In this document: in pieces, positions 1 through 6,634 of the stretch | Layout of the letters: every line of letters starts with the position of its first letter | How positions within the stretch are numbered: the stretch's first letter is position 1 | Assembly (NCBI GenBank): GCA_041589735.1 | Contig: JBFHVA010000115.1 | Location: 1-10,907 of the forward strand | Source of the DNA: CAMYJH01 sp041589735 | GTDB taxonomy: Bacteria; Pseudomonadota; Gammaproteobacteria; HK1 | Direction: 5' to 3' | DNA: 10,907 nucleotides | The notes under the pieces: model-generated | Database searches by the model: none | Seen by the model: only the letters and a program-made list of their open reading frames with translations | Told to the model about the DNA's origin: nothing | Made by a program: the position numbers and the translations under genes

Positions 1-143
1 CTCTGGTATCCGCCGAGACCGGCGCCGTCAGCGTCGAGCTGCGTGCGGGCGTCCCGCCGCGTGTTTCGGCCTATCGAGCGCGGGCAGCGCGCTACTGGCG
101 TCCTCCGGCGACCGGTACCGCCTGGCCTTCGGCTTCGCCTTGA
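1..143 (+). CDS. comEC: ComEC/Rec2 family DNA-uptake channel, C-terminal tail only (partial)
   Basis: The reading frame starting at base 3 is open from the left edge to a TGA at 141-143, about 46 codons. Its peptide begins LVSAETGAVSVELRAG and continues through YRARAARYWRPP. This resembles the extreme C-terminus of proteobacterial ComEC proteins: the 'S-x-x-GA-hydrophobic' strand of the metallo-beta-lactamase-like domain, followed by an Arg-rich YRxxxxRYW tail. ComEC is an inner-membrane protein that passes single-stranded DNA into the cytoplasm during transformation. The membrane segments and most of the domain lie outside the window. The identification rests on this short tail and on its place upstream of exbB-exbD-lpxK-kdsB, where comEC usually sits in gammaproteobacteria. 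Longer open frames over the same bases on either strand have no recognisable content. Confidence 0.7.
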   Translation, partial: LVSAETGAVSVELRAGVPPRVSAYRARAARYWRPPATGTAWPSASP

Positions 144-380
144 GCCGTCTCATTTCGAGGCCACGCTCGATCGTACGCGATACCGCGCGCGCATCGTTGC
201 TGCAGCGGAAATTTTGACCGGCGCGCGCGATCCCGCCATTTGTAATCCATACTGCAGGTAACGATGTTAAGGCCAAGTTTGGATTCGGCGCGCGCATCGA
301 GACGCGCCTTTACCGGCTCTCAGCTAGGCGCTTTAGGGGCCGTCTGATAAATTTCGCGACACCGCGAACGCTTTATATTT

Positions 381-385
381 GGAGG
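381..385 (+). promoter_or_regulatory. Ribosome binding site that fixes the TTG start of exbB
   Basis: A perfect GGAGG sits 6 bases before the TTG at 392. There is no ATG or GTG at suitable spacing in this frame, and the next in-frame ATG (425) lies inside the first membrane helix. This is strong local evidence that TTG is the true start. The rest of the comEC-exbB gap (144-380) shows only GC-alternating tracts and no clear promoter. Confidence 0.8.
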
Positions 386-391
386 AAAACT

Positions 392-1009
392 TTGCTCGAA
401 CTGGTCAAAGCCGGCGGTTGGCTGATGGTGCCAATCCTGCTCTGCTCGGTAATTGCCATGGCGATCATTGCGGAGCGATTTTGGACCCTGCAGACCAAAC
501 GCATCGCGCCGAAGAACCTCGTGGTACAGGTGTGGCAGTGGGCCAAGAGCGGCCACCTCACCGAGGATCGCATTCGAGCGCTGAGAAAAGGTTCGCCGCT
601 TGGAAGAATTCTGGCCGCGGGACTTACCAACCGACACCTTGATCGTGAGCTGATGAAGGAGGGCATTGAGGACGTGGGCCGTCACGTCATACACGACCTC
701 GAGCGCTACCTGAATGCGCTGGGAACGATCGCCTCCATAACGCCATTGCTCGGACTGCTCGGCACCGTGATTGGAATGATCAAGGTATTCTCCGTTATTA
801 CGACTCAAGGCATCGGCGACCCCGGGGTGCTCGCCGGCGGCATATCGGAGGCGCTGATCACCACCGCCGCCGGCCTCACCGTGGCCATCCCTTCGCTCAT
901 GTTTCACCGCTTTTTTCGAGGCAGGGTGGACGAGCTCGTAGTGACCATGGAACAGGAAGCGCTGAAGATGGTGGAAGCCCTGCACGATAAATCGACCGAG
1001 CTGAACTAG
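392..1009 (+). CDS. exbB: MotA/TolQ/ExbB family proton channel subunit
   Basis: A 205-residue inner-membrane protein of the ExbB/TolQ/MotA family. With ExbD it should form the proton-conducting stator that turns proton motive force into mechanical work on a TonB- or TolA-like partner. Three hydrophobic segments are visible. TM1 is at about residues 10-28. A long cytoplasmic stretch follows, then TM2 at about 108-130 with the conserved Pro/Gly-rich stretch TPLLGLLGTVIGM, and TM3 at about 152-172 with the conserved EAL.TTAAGL..AIP pattern. Length and topology fit the shorter ExbB type. exbD follows after only 7 bases, so the two are probably co-transcribed. No tonB or tolA is in the window, so the partner and cargo cannot be deduced. 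Genes in this lpxK-linked position are often annotated as exbB or tolQ without experimental proof. Confidence 0.93.
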   Translation: MLELVKAGGWLMVPILLCSVIAMAIIAERFWTLQTKRIAPKNLVVQVWQWAKSGHLTEDRIRALRKGSPLGRILAAGLTNRHLDRELMKEGIEDVGRHVIHDLERYLNALGTIASITPLLGLLGTVIGMIKVFSVITTQGIGDPGVLAGGISEALITTAAGLTVAIPSLMFHRFFRGRVDELVVTMEQEALKMVEALHDKSTELN

Positions 1010-1016
1010 ACACGAA

Positions 1017-1442
1017 GTGAAGCTGCGCCATTCAAAAAAGGAGGCACCCGAGGTCAACATCACGCCGCTCATCGACGTGGTGTTTCTATTGCTCATCTTT
1101 TTTATGGTCTCGACCACCTTCCAGCGCGAGGCGGAGCTCAGCATCGAGTTGCCGGAAGCGAGCAGCCAGGCGCCGGAAACCAAGGATCAGCGGATCGAAG
1201 TCGCCATCGACGCCAGTGGACGTTACTTCGTCAACGGCCGTCCACTGATTAATCGCCAGCCGCAGACAATTCGAAAGGCGCTGCAGCAGGCATCGGAGGG
1301 GCGCGAGAGCGCACCGCTTGTGATCAGCGCCGATGCCAATACGCCGCACCAGGCGGTGGTAACGGTAATGGACGCCGCGCGCCAGCTCGGCCTCGTCCGC
1401 CTCACCTTTGCCGCGCGCCTTGGCGACAAGGAAAACGAGTGA
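1017..1442 (+). CDS. exbD: ExbD/TolR family biopolymer transport protein
   Basis: A 141-residue, single-span inner-membrane protein with an N-in topology. The basic N-terminus (MKLRHSKK) leads into VNITPLIDVVFLLLIFFMV at about residues 13-31. This is the diagnostic ExbD/TolR transmembrane helix with its buried proton-carrying Asp, here D20. The rest (about 35-141) is the periplasmic domain with the expected alternating beta/alpha pattern, including the 'VAIDASGRYFVNGRPL' stretch. The start is a GTG at 1017, 7 bases after the exbB stop. The Shine-Dalgarno sequence is weak, so translation probably depends on coupling to exbB. The protein works with ExbB as the rotor/stator pair. Its neighbours lpxK and kdsB suggest an envelope role, but that link is only by position. 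Confidence 0.94.
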   Translation: MKLRHSKKEAPEVNITPLIDVVFLLLIFFMVSTTFQREAELSIELPEASSQAPETKDQRIEVAIDASGRYFVNGRPLINRQPQTIRKALQQASEGRESAPLVISADANTPHQAVVTVMDAARQLGLVRLTFAARLGDKENE

Positions 1443-1448
1443 GCCGAC

Positions 1449-1464
1449 GGGCGCGGCTGCGCCC
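1449..1464. repeat. Strong GC hairpin just after exbD
   Basis: GGGCGC-GGCT-GCGCCC is a perfect 6-bp all-GC stem with a 4-base loop, 6 bases after the exbD stop and 43 bases before lpxK. No T-run follows, so it is not a standard intrinsic terminator. It could stabilise the upstream exbBD message or slow ribosomes or polymerase between exbD and lpxK. That function is inference. Confidence 0.5.
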
Positions 1465-1507
1465 CGGCGGCCCGGCGTTGTTCGCGTGGGCCTGAGCCGC
1501 AAATCAG

Positions 1508-2500
1508 ATGCAGCAGCAGCTGGAAGCGATCTGGTACAGCAACCATCCCATGAGCACCTGCCTGGCGCCGGCAGGCTCGTTGTTTGCCGCATTTGTCGCA
1601 CTCAGGCGCAGGCTATACCGGATGGGCGTGCTGCCGGCGACCCGCCTGCAGGTCCCCGTAATCGTGATCGGCAACATCACTGTTGGCGGCACCGGAAAAA
1701 CGCCGCTGGTGGTTTGGGCGGCCGAGCTCCTCGGCCAGCGCGGTTATCACCCCGGTATTGTCAGCCGCGGCTACCTCGGCCAGGCAAAGCAATGGCCCCA
1801 GCAGGTGCGCCCGGACAGTGACCCCGCGATGGTCGGCGACGAGCCGGTGATGCTCGCCCGTCGCACCGGTTTCCCGGTGGTGGCGGCCGGGCCGGAGCGC
1901 GCCGCGGCCGCCGCCGCGCTGGTGCAACATTCCGGATGTAACGTAGTGCTGAGCGATGACGGACTTCAGCACTTGGCACTGGCCCGGGACATTGAGATCG
2001 CGGTAATTGACGGCGAGCGGCGCTTTGGCAATGGTCGCTGTCTGCCCGCGGGGCCATTGCGCGAGCCCGTAACGAGACTGGAAAGCGTTGATTTCGTGGT
2101 AGTCAACGGTGAGTCAACAGTGGCCGGGATTCCGATGCACCTGGAGGCCGGTGCGCCCACCAGCCTGAGCTATCCCGGGCGCCAGGTGACGTTTTCCACC
2201 TTTAGGGAAACTCCCGTGCACGCGGTGTGCGGAATAGGCAATCCGACGCGCTTTTTCAAACAGCTGGAATCCAAGGGGCTCGAAATTATTCCTCACCGGT
2301 ATCCGGACCATCATCCGTTTCAAGCCGAGGACGTACGCTTCGACGATGATTATCCGCTGTTGATGACGGAAAAAGACGCGGTCAAGTGCGTTCGGTTCGC
2401 CAGCGACAAAATGTGGTACGTGCCGGTAAACGCGGTGCTCCCCAGCACATTTCCCGCCGAGTTTCTGCAAGCCCTCGATCGCGTCAAGAATGATTGCTGA
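1508..2500 (+). CDS. lpxK: Tetraacyldisaccharide 4'-kinase, lipid A synthesis
   Basis: LpxK phosphorylates the 4' position of the tetraacyl-disaccharide-1-phosphate, using ATP, to give lipid IVA at the cytoplasmic face of the inner membrane. The 330-residue length matches the family. Visible motifs in order: an N-terminal amphipathic/hydrophobic segment (about 18-33) that should anchor it to the membrane; a Walker A loop GNITVGGTGKTP (55-66); VSRGY (85-89); GDEP (110-113); the Walker B-like SDDGLQH (149-155); RRFGNGRCLPAGPLRE (171-186); DHHPF (267-271); and MTEKDAVKC (286-294). These align well with E. coli LpxK from memory. The ATG at 1508 has only a weak upstream GAG, but it gives the usual N-terminus. 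msbA, often adjacent, is not present here, and no Trm112-like gene follows. Confidence 0.97.
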   Translation: MQQQLEAIWYSNHPMSTCLAPAGSLFAAFVALRRRLYRMGVLPATRLQVPVIVIGNITVGGTGKTPLVVWAAELLGQRGYHPGIVSRGYLGQAKQWPQQVRPDSDPAMVGDEPVMLARRTGFPVVAAGPERAAAAAALVQHSGCNVVLSDDGLQHLALARDIEIAVIDGERRFGNGRCLPAGPLREPVTRLESVDFVVVNGESTVAGIPMHLEAGAPTSLSYPGRQVTFSTFRETPVHAVCGIGNPTRFFKQLESKGLEIIPHRYPDHHPFQAEDVRFDDDYPLLMTEKDAVKCVRFASDKMWYVPVNAVLPSTFPAEFLQALDRVKNDC

Positions 2501-2525
2501 CGGGCCGGGCGCACGTTCACTGCGG

Positions 2526-2531
2526 TAGAAT
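2526..2531 (+). promoter_or_regulatory. Possible -10 element for kdsB
   Basis: TAGAAT (2526-2531) resembles a sigma-70 -10 box, and the predicted start of transcription (about 2537-2539) falls only about 5 bases before the kdsB ATG. No good -35 hexamer lies 16-18 bases upstream. The nearest TTG-rich hexamer, TTGCTG at 2494-2499, is 26 bases away. If real, kdsB would have an almost leaderless transcript, which fits the absence of a Shine-Dalgarno sequence. This is weak evidence. Confidence 0.25.
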
Positions 2532-2542
2532 TCTAAACGCGA

Positions 2543-3322
2543 ATGAATTTTGTCGTCATCATTCCCGCGCGTTACGCCTCGACGCGCCTACCGGGCAAGC
2601 TGCTGGAAAACATCGACGGTAAACCGATGATTCAGCACGTCTGGGAAAGCGCGGTCAGGAGCGGCGCATCGCAGGTCCTGGTGGCCACGGACGACGAGCG
2701 GATCAAATCGGCGTGTGAGGCTTTCGGCGCCAAGGCCGAATTAACTGCCGAATCCCATCGTTCCGGGACCGAGCGCATTGCTGAGCTGGTCTCGCGTCTC
2801 CAAATCGAACCGCGAGCCATCATCGTCAACGTCCAGGGAGACGAACCCCTGATTCCGCCGTCGCTCATCTCGCAGGTGGCTGAAAATCTCGGCGCCGCCC
2901 GCGAGGCCCAGGTGGCTACGCTTTGCGAACGTATATCCGATGGCGCTTCGGTCTTTGATCCTTCTGTTGTTAAGGTGATATTCGACAAAGACGGCTATGC
3001 GAATTATTTCAGTCGCGCGCCCATCCCGTGGGATAGGGACGAATTCGCAACCGGCAAGGAGAAGGTCGACTTGTCGAAGCCCTACTATCGGCATATCGGC
3101 ATCTACGCGTACCGGGCGGGCTATCTAGGCGTTTACGTCGGCTTGCCCGAATCCGCCGCGGAGCGCAGCGAGCGGCTGGAGCAGCTGCGCGTGCTGTACC
3201 ACGGTGGACGAATACACGTCGCCGAAGCCTGCGAGGACCCGGGTCCGGGAATCGATACCCCAGCGGATCTGGATAAAGTGCGCAAACTGATGCAAAGCAG
3301 AAGCGAATCAAAGTCTCCATGA
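2543..3322 (+). CDS. kdsB: 3-deoxy-manno-octulosonate (Kdo) cytidylyltransferase
   Basis: KdsB makes CMP-Kdo from CTP and Kdo in the cytoplasm. CMP-Kdo is then used to add Kdo to lipid IVA, the product of the upstream LpxK. The 259-residue protein begins with the nucleotide-binding signature VVIIPARYASTRLPGK (4-19). It then shows ATDDERI (48-54), HRSGTERIAE (72-81), the Mg-binding VNVQGDEPLI (95-104), SRAPIPW (157-163), YRHIGIYAYR (182-191), LEQLRVL (212-218) and IDTPADLDKV (237-246). All are typical of KdsB. No recognisable Shine-Dalgarno sequence precedes the ATG. The gene ends in an ATGA overlap with the phosphatase gene, so those two are translationally coupled. The 42-base gap from lpxK suggests a shared transcript, with a possible extra internal promoter. 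Confidence 0.97.
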   Translation: MNFVVIIPARYASTRLPGKLLENIDGKPMIQHVWESAVRSGASQVLVATDDERIKSACEAFGAKAELTAESHRSGTERIAELVSRLQIEPRAIIVNVQGDEPLIPPSLISQVAENLGAAREAQVATLCERISDGASVFDPSVVKVIFDKDGYANYFSRAPIPWDRDEFATGKEKVDLSKPYYRHIGIYAYRAGYLGVYVGLPESAAERSERLEQLRVLYHGGRIHVAEACEDPGPGIDTPADLDKVRKLMQSRSESKSP

Positions 3323-3792
3323 CACGCGTCTTGATGGTATGTCTCGGCAATATCTGCCGTTCACCGCTGGCCCAGGGCGTGATGGAACAGAGATTGCGCA
3401 AATCGGGACTTTTTCACAGCGTAACCGTAGATTCTGCCGGCACCCAGGGTTATCACTTGGGCGAGTCTCCAGATCCCCGGGCCGTCGAGGCCGCGGCGCG
3501 CCGCGGATATGACCTGTCGGGGCAGCGAGCCCGGCGGGTCCGGGACGGCGACTTCCAATCTTTCGACTACATTTTGGCAATGGACCAGGACAATCTGCAG
3601 CAGCTTGTCGCTCGCTGTCCGGGGGCCGAGGTGGACCGTCTCAAGCTGCTCTTGGATTTTGCCCCGGGGCCGGATGGCGAGGAGGTTCCGGACCCCTATT
3701 ACGGCGGCGAAGACGGATTTGAGCGCGCGCTAGACCTGATTGAGGCCGCTGTGGACGGATTGATCCTCGAAATTAAATCCCGGGGATCCTGA
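3319..3792 (+). CDS. Low-molecular-weight protein-tyrosine phosphatase
   Basis: A 157-residue cytoplasmic phosphatase of the LMW-PTP fold (Wzb/Etp/PtpA group). The catalytic P-loop CLGNICRS (C8 to S15, CX5RS pattern) sits at the N-terminus with C8 as nucleophile and R14 as the phosphate-binding residue. The general-acid motif DPYY (125-128, D125) is in its usual place. DSAGT (38-42), RRGYDLSGQRARRV (61-74) and FDYILAMD (82-89) are also family hallmarks. It would remove phosphate from tyrosines or act on arginine phosphate, depending on subgroup. The sequence alone does not decide this. The start ATG overlaps the kdsB stop by 4 bases. In this conserved cluster the gene follows kdsB without a partner BY-kinase nearby, and none is in the window, so its substrate is unknown. 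In Pseudomonas murB comes next; here it does not. Confidence 0.92.
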   Translation: MTRVLMVCLGNICRSPLAQGVMEQRLRKSGLFHSVTVDSAGTQGYHLGESPDPRAVEAAARRGYDLSGQRARRVRDGDFQSFDYILAMDQDNLQQLVARCPGAEVDRLKLLLDFAPGPDGEEVPDPYYGGEDGFERALDLIEAAVDGLILEIKSRGS

Positions 3793-3941
3793 TCATGCCA
3801 GCGGCGTCGAGGGGCCCTGGTGCCGAACGTGGCCCGGCGTTGGCCTGCGAGAAGAAGCGTTTCGGCGCGGCAATGGTGAAAGTTCAGTGGCGCGTGCTTC
3901 TGCCCTGGGTTGCCAGTCGCTAAGCGGGATATTGGACCGCG

Positions 3942-4730
3942 ATGTCAGAGATGAAAATCAGCGAATATCACGACGGCATGCCTTCGCCTGAAATTCTGGC
4001 GGACACGGCCGTGGTGCATTTCGATAAGAATACTCAGGGCAGGGACTTCGTCGTTGGCGATATCCACGGAATGTTCGACCATCTCGACGCGCTGCTCAAG
4101 AACGTTTCCTTCGACGAGGAAAAGGATCGCCTCTTTTCGGTGGGCGATCTGGTGGATCGCGGGCCCCAGTCCAAAGACGCCTTGAAGTGGCTGGAGCATC
4201 CCTGGTTCTACGCGGTGCGCGGCAACCACGAGCAATTCGTCATCGATTCCGAGAACGAGGAGCAACTCAATATCTGGATCAACTATAACGGCGGCGAATG
4301 GTGGCTGAACGTTGACGAGTCGGAGCAGGCCGCGTATCGAGCCGCATTCGCAGGAATGCCCTTAGCCATGGAGATAGAAACGGAAACCGGGTTCGTCGGA
4401 ATCGTGCATGCGGACGTGCCGCCGTTCATTTCCTGGGAGCATTTCATTTCTCTGCTCGAGTCGCGCGATCGGGATGCAACTCTGTACGCGTTATGGTCCC
4501 GAAACCGAATAACGGGCCAGGGATCGTCAAGGCCCGTGAGCGGAAAAGTAGACAGGATCTACTGTGGACACACGCCGACACGAATGACGGTGCAATTGGA
4601 AAATGTCTGCTACATCGACACCGGTGCGGTGTACGCGATGGAAGGTTACGAAGAAGCCAAACTCACGCTGGTGGAGATCCACCCGGCACCCCATCGTGAA
4701 TTCAGCATTTTGACCATGAACCCTGTTTAG
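3942..4730 (+). CDS. PPP-family metallophosphatase, PphA/PrpA-like Ser/Thr protein phosphatase
   Basis: A 262-residue stand-alone phosphoesterase with all the metal-binding motifs of the PPP family in order: GDIHG (39-43), GDLVDRG (68-74), RGNHEQ (93-98), HADVP (156-160) and GHTP (209-212), followed by IDTGAVYAMEG (225-235). The stretches HPWFYAVRGNHEQ, INYNGGEWWLN and YIDTGAV closely recall E. coli PphA and lambda phosphatase. It should be a cytoplasmic, Mn-dependent phosphatase with no membrane segment or signal peptide. It carries about 20 more residues before GDxHG than E. coli PphA. The start ATG at 3942 has a GGA 5 bases upstream; a second ATG at 3951 is possible. It is separated from the phosphatase upstream by 149 bases and converges on infA with a 33-base gap. 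Its substrate is not evident; diadenosine tetraphosphatase (ApaH) is less likely given the PphA-like segments. Confidence 0.88.
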   Translation: MSEMKISEYHDGMPSPEILADTAVVHFDKNTQGRDFVVGDIHGMFDHLDALLKNVSFDEEKDRLFSVGDLVDRGPQSKDALKWLEHPWFYAVRGNHEQFVIDSENEEQLNIWINYNGGEWWLNVDESEQAAYRAAFAGMPLAMEIETETGFVGIVHADVPPFISWEHFISLLESRDRDATLYALWSRNRITGQGSSRPVSGKVDRIYCGHTPTRMTVQLENVCYIDTGAVYAMEGYEEAKLTLVEIHPAPHREFSILTMNPV

Positions 4731-4763
4731 CCGCTCGTCGGGCTTGACGAACTTCGGCGCAGA

Positions 4764-4982
4764 TCAGCGCGCGCGGTAGGTAATGCGGCCTTTGCTCAGA
4801 TCGTAGGGAGTGAGCTGCACCGTCACCTTGTCCCCGGTGAGGATGCGGATGTAGTTCTTTCTCATCTTTCCGGAAATGTGCGCCGTTACGACGTGCCCGT
4901 TCTCGAGCTCCACCCGAAACATGGTATTCGGAAGGGTCTCGATGACCGTGCCTTCCATTTCAATGTGATCTTCCTTAGGCAA
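4764..4982 (-). CDS. infA: Translation initiation factor IF-1
   Basis: IF-1 binds the ribosomal A site of the 30S subunit during initiation. The 72-residue protein is a single S1-type OB fold and is nearly identical to E. coli IF-1. It contains EGTVIETLPNTMFRVELENG and AHISGKMRKNYIRILTGDKV, and ends LTPYDLSKGRITYRAR. The start is a TTG (4982-4980), which places the N-terminus exactly as in the family (M-P-K-E-D). There is no strong Shine-Dalgarno sequence; GCGAGA about 8 bases upstream is the best candidate. It lies 120 bases after bpt and is the last gene of the minus-strand block. In Pseudomonas and E. coli clpA is close by, but here the next gene is the convergent phosphatase. Confidence 0.98.
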   Translation of the reverse strand: MPKEDHIEMEGTVIETLPNTMFRVELENGHVVTAHISGKMRKNYIRILTGDKVTVQLTPYDLSKGRITYRAR

Positions 4983-5102
4983 TATTGTCTCGCTTTGTTG
5001 ATCGGCTCAAAAATCGCCCTGCCGGCGTTGCTAAGCGCGTAAGTGTGCCAAATTCCGGCCCGGCATCAAAGCGGCGAAACGGTCAGGCGTGTCCTTGAGC
5101 TG

Positions 5103-5816
5103 TCAATAATCGCGCCAGCGCCCGTCGATGAGTCGCTGCTGCGGCCGGTAATCGCCCTTGTATTGCATCTTGGGCGAGGCATCAATCCAGTAGCCCAGGT
5201 AAAGCCAGTCCAGGTCGCGTCTCCTGGCTTCCTCGATCTGCCAAAGAATGGCATAAGATCCCAGGCTTCGTTTCGACAGCGCCGGCTCGAAAAATGTGTA
5301 TACCGCGGACATGCCGTCATCCAGGACGTCACTCACCGCCACGGCGATCAGCTGGTCGTTGAGCCGAAACTCGAGAAAGATCGTATCCCCCCAGGAACAT
5401 GAGAGAAACTCCCGGTACTGCTCCTCGCTGGGATTGTCCATGGTGCCCCCCGGATGGCGAGCGCGAATGTAGCGACGGTAGAGCATGAAATGCTCCGTAT
5501 CAAAGCTGTCGTCCAAGGTCCGGACGCTCAAATCCCGGTTCCTGCTCCACACGCGCCGCTGGCTGCGCCGGGCGCGAAATGGTTTGACCGCCACGCGCAC
5601 CGGTACACAGGCGTTGCATTGCTCGCACTGGGGCCGATACAGGTGATTGCCGCTGCGACGAAAACCGTAACGCGAAAGCATTGTGTAAACGGAAGTATTG
5701 TTCGACACGCGCGGATCCGCGAACACGGTGGTGGCCGTTTCCCCCTCCAAATAGCCGCAGTCGTGGGGAGGCGTGGCAAAGAGCAAAAGCCGGGCGGAGG
5801 TTTTTTCCCGCTTCAT
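5103..5816 (-). CDS. bpt: Bpt/Ate family aminoacyl-tRNA:protein transferase (leucyl or arginyl)
   Basis: A 237-residue cytoplasmic transferase of the bacterial Bpt (Ate-like) family. Bpt moves leucine from Leu-tRNA to proteins that begin with Asp or Glu, making N-degrons recognised by ClpS/ClpAP. Visible features: the N-terminal cysteine-rich zone with C20 and CEQCNAC (64-70) after FRRSGNHLYRP (52-62); YIRARHPGGTMD (116-127); AVAVSDVLDDGMSAVYTFFEP (158-178); SLGSYAILWQIEEAR (185-199); and the C-terminal YLGYWIDASPKMQYKGDYRPQ (206-226). The ATG at 5816 is chosen because it forms an ATGA overlap with the aat stop, has GGAG 9 bases upstream, and gives the normal family length. The frame stays open for about 93 more codons upstream, but only as a shadow of aat. 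Many annotations call this gene ate; the bacterial members are mostly leucyltransferases. Confidence 0.94.
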   Translation of the reverse strand: MKREKTSARLLLFATPPHDCGYLEGETATTVFADPRVSNNTSVYTMLSRYGFRRSGNHLYRPQCEQCNACVPVRVAVKPFRARRSQRRVWSRNRDLSVRTLDDSFDTEHFMLYRRYIRARHPGGTMDNPSEEQYREFLSCSWGDTIFLEFRLNDQLIAVAVSDVLDDGMSAVYTFFEPALSKRSLGSYAILWQIEEARRRDLDWLYLGYWIDASPKMQYKGDYRPQQRLIDGRWRDY

Positions 5817-6511
5817 TCCTGTTGGCTCCGGGGTATGGCGGGGAGCACCGGAGGCGCGGCGCAAAGCCGATCCAGCAGGGCGGCGAATTGGGGCCGGTCT
5901 ATCATCTCTGCGCCCAGACGCGACAGGTGCGCGTTGGGGATCTGACAGTCGATGAGCTCGAATCCCAATTGGCAAATGTGGCCGAGCGCGACCTTCGAGG
6001 CGTTGGACACGGCGCTGAACATGGATTCGCCAAAAAACACCCGACCCATGGCCACCCCGTACAGTCCGCCCACCAGGGTGCCGTCCTGCCAGCACTCCAC
6101 CGAATGGGCGTGTCCGAGGGCGTGCAATCGATCGAATGCGGACGCCATCGCGCTGGTGATCCAGGTGCCGTTCTGGTCGCGACGGGGCGCGGCACAGCCC
6201 TGAACCACGCCAGGGAAATCCTTGTCAACGGAGATTTTGAACGGGTGTCGCTTGATCAGCCTGCGTAAGCTTCGGGAGGCGTGAAATCGGTCAGGAAACA
6301 GCACCGCGCGGGGGTCGGGTGACCACCACAATATGGGCTGACCCTCACTGTACCAGGGAAAAATTCCCCGGCGGTAGGCGCAAATCAGACGTTCCGGTCT
6401 TAGATCTCCTCCGATGGCGAGCAAGCCGTTGGGTTCGAGAAGCGCTGACTCGATATCCGGAAAAGTTCCGGGCGGAGAATCTTCGGTAATCCAGAGCGGT
6501 TGCAGCGACAT
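5813..6511 (-). CDS. aat: Leucyl/phenylalanyl-tRNA--protein transferase
   Basis: Aat transfers Leu or Phe from charged tRNA to the N-terminus of proteins starting with Lys or Arg, marking them for ClpS/ClpAP. The 232-residue protein has the family pattern in order: LLAIGGDL (30-37), AYRRGIFPWYSEGQPILWWSPDPR (45-68), TWITSAM (116-122), AHSVECW (134-140), LVGGLYG (145-151), RVFFGESMFS (157-166), SKVAL (171-175) and LIDCQ (185-189). It ends in an ATGA overlap with bpt, so the two N-degron writers are translationally coupled. The ATG at 6511 has only a weak GGA about 13 bases upstream. A 123-base gap separates it from the GNAT gene. The chemistry is well established for the family, and nothing in this copy looks degraded. 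Confidence 0.97.
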   Translation of the reverse strand: MSLQPLWITEDSPPGTFPDIESALLEPNGLLAIGGDLRPERLICAYRRGIFPWYSEGQPILWWSPDPRAVLFPDRFHASRSLRRLIKRHPFKISVDKDFPGVVQGCAAPRRDQNGTWITSAMASAFDRLHALGHAHSVECWQDGTLVGGLYGVAMGRVFFGESMFSAVSNASKVALGHICQLGFELIDCQIPNAHLSRLGAEMIDRPQFAALLDRLCAAPPVLPAIPRSQQE

Positions 6512-6634
6512 TTTTGTTTAATCCGTGGCCCCGGAACTCGCACTCCTGGTCGTGTGCGTCGAGCAGGCTGAAAAAACTCCGCGTTCAGGCAGCCGGCTCA
6601 CACTCAGCGGGGCCTCAGCTCTGATCTTAGACCT

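Noticed and set aside
28..297. Open frames at 43-261 (+) and 28-297 (-) at the left edge
   Set aside because: They overlap the comEC tail in other frames, are very Arg-rich, and have no ribosome site or motif.
320..1183. 287-codon open frame on the minus strand over exbB/exbD
   Set aside because: It lies antisense to two genes with clear family motifs. Its peptide is low-complexity His/Gln/Arg-rich with no recognisable domain, a usual artefact in GC-rich DNA.
3795..3923. 42-codon ORF after the tyrosine phosphatase gene
   Set aside because: The peptide is basic with no motif, the ribosome site is poor (GGGGAT about 8 bases away), and the base pattern looks non-coding. A real small protein cannot be excluded, but nothing supports it.
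4735..4750. TCGTC/GACGA hairpin between the phosphatase gene and infA as a bidirectional terminator
   Set aside because: The stem is only 5 bp and no T-run follows on either strand, so it is too weak to call.
4977..5006. TTGAGC-17-CAATAT as an infA promoter on the minus strand
   Set aside because: Spacing is right, but the -10 match is poor and the transcript would begin inside the infA coding region.
5817..6095. Upstream extension of bpt to 6095
   Set aside because: The extension would read through aat in another frame. The ATGA overlap start at 5816 gives the normal family N-terminus.
5454..6268. Plus-strand frames of 163 and 195 codons over bpt/aat
   Set aside because: They shadow two well-defined minus-strand genes and have no recognisable domain.
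6571..6610. Possible minus-strand terminator after the GNAT gene (T6 with a GC stem)
   Set aside because: The T-run is real, but only a 4-bp stem with a long loop can be drawn before it.
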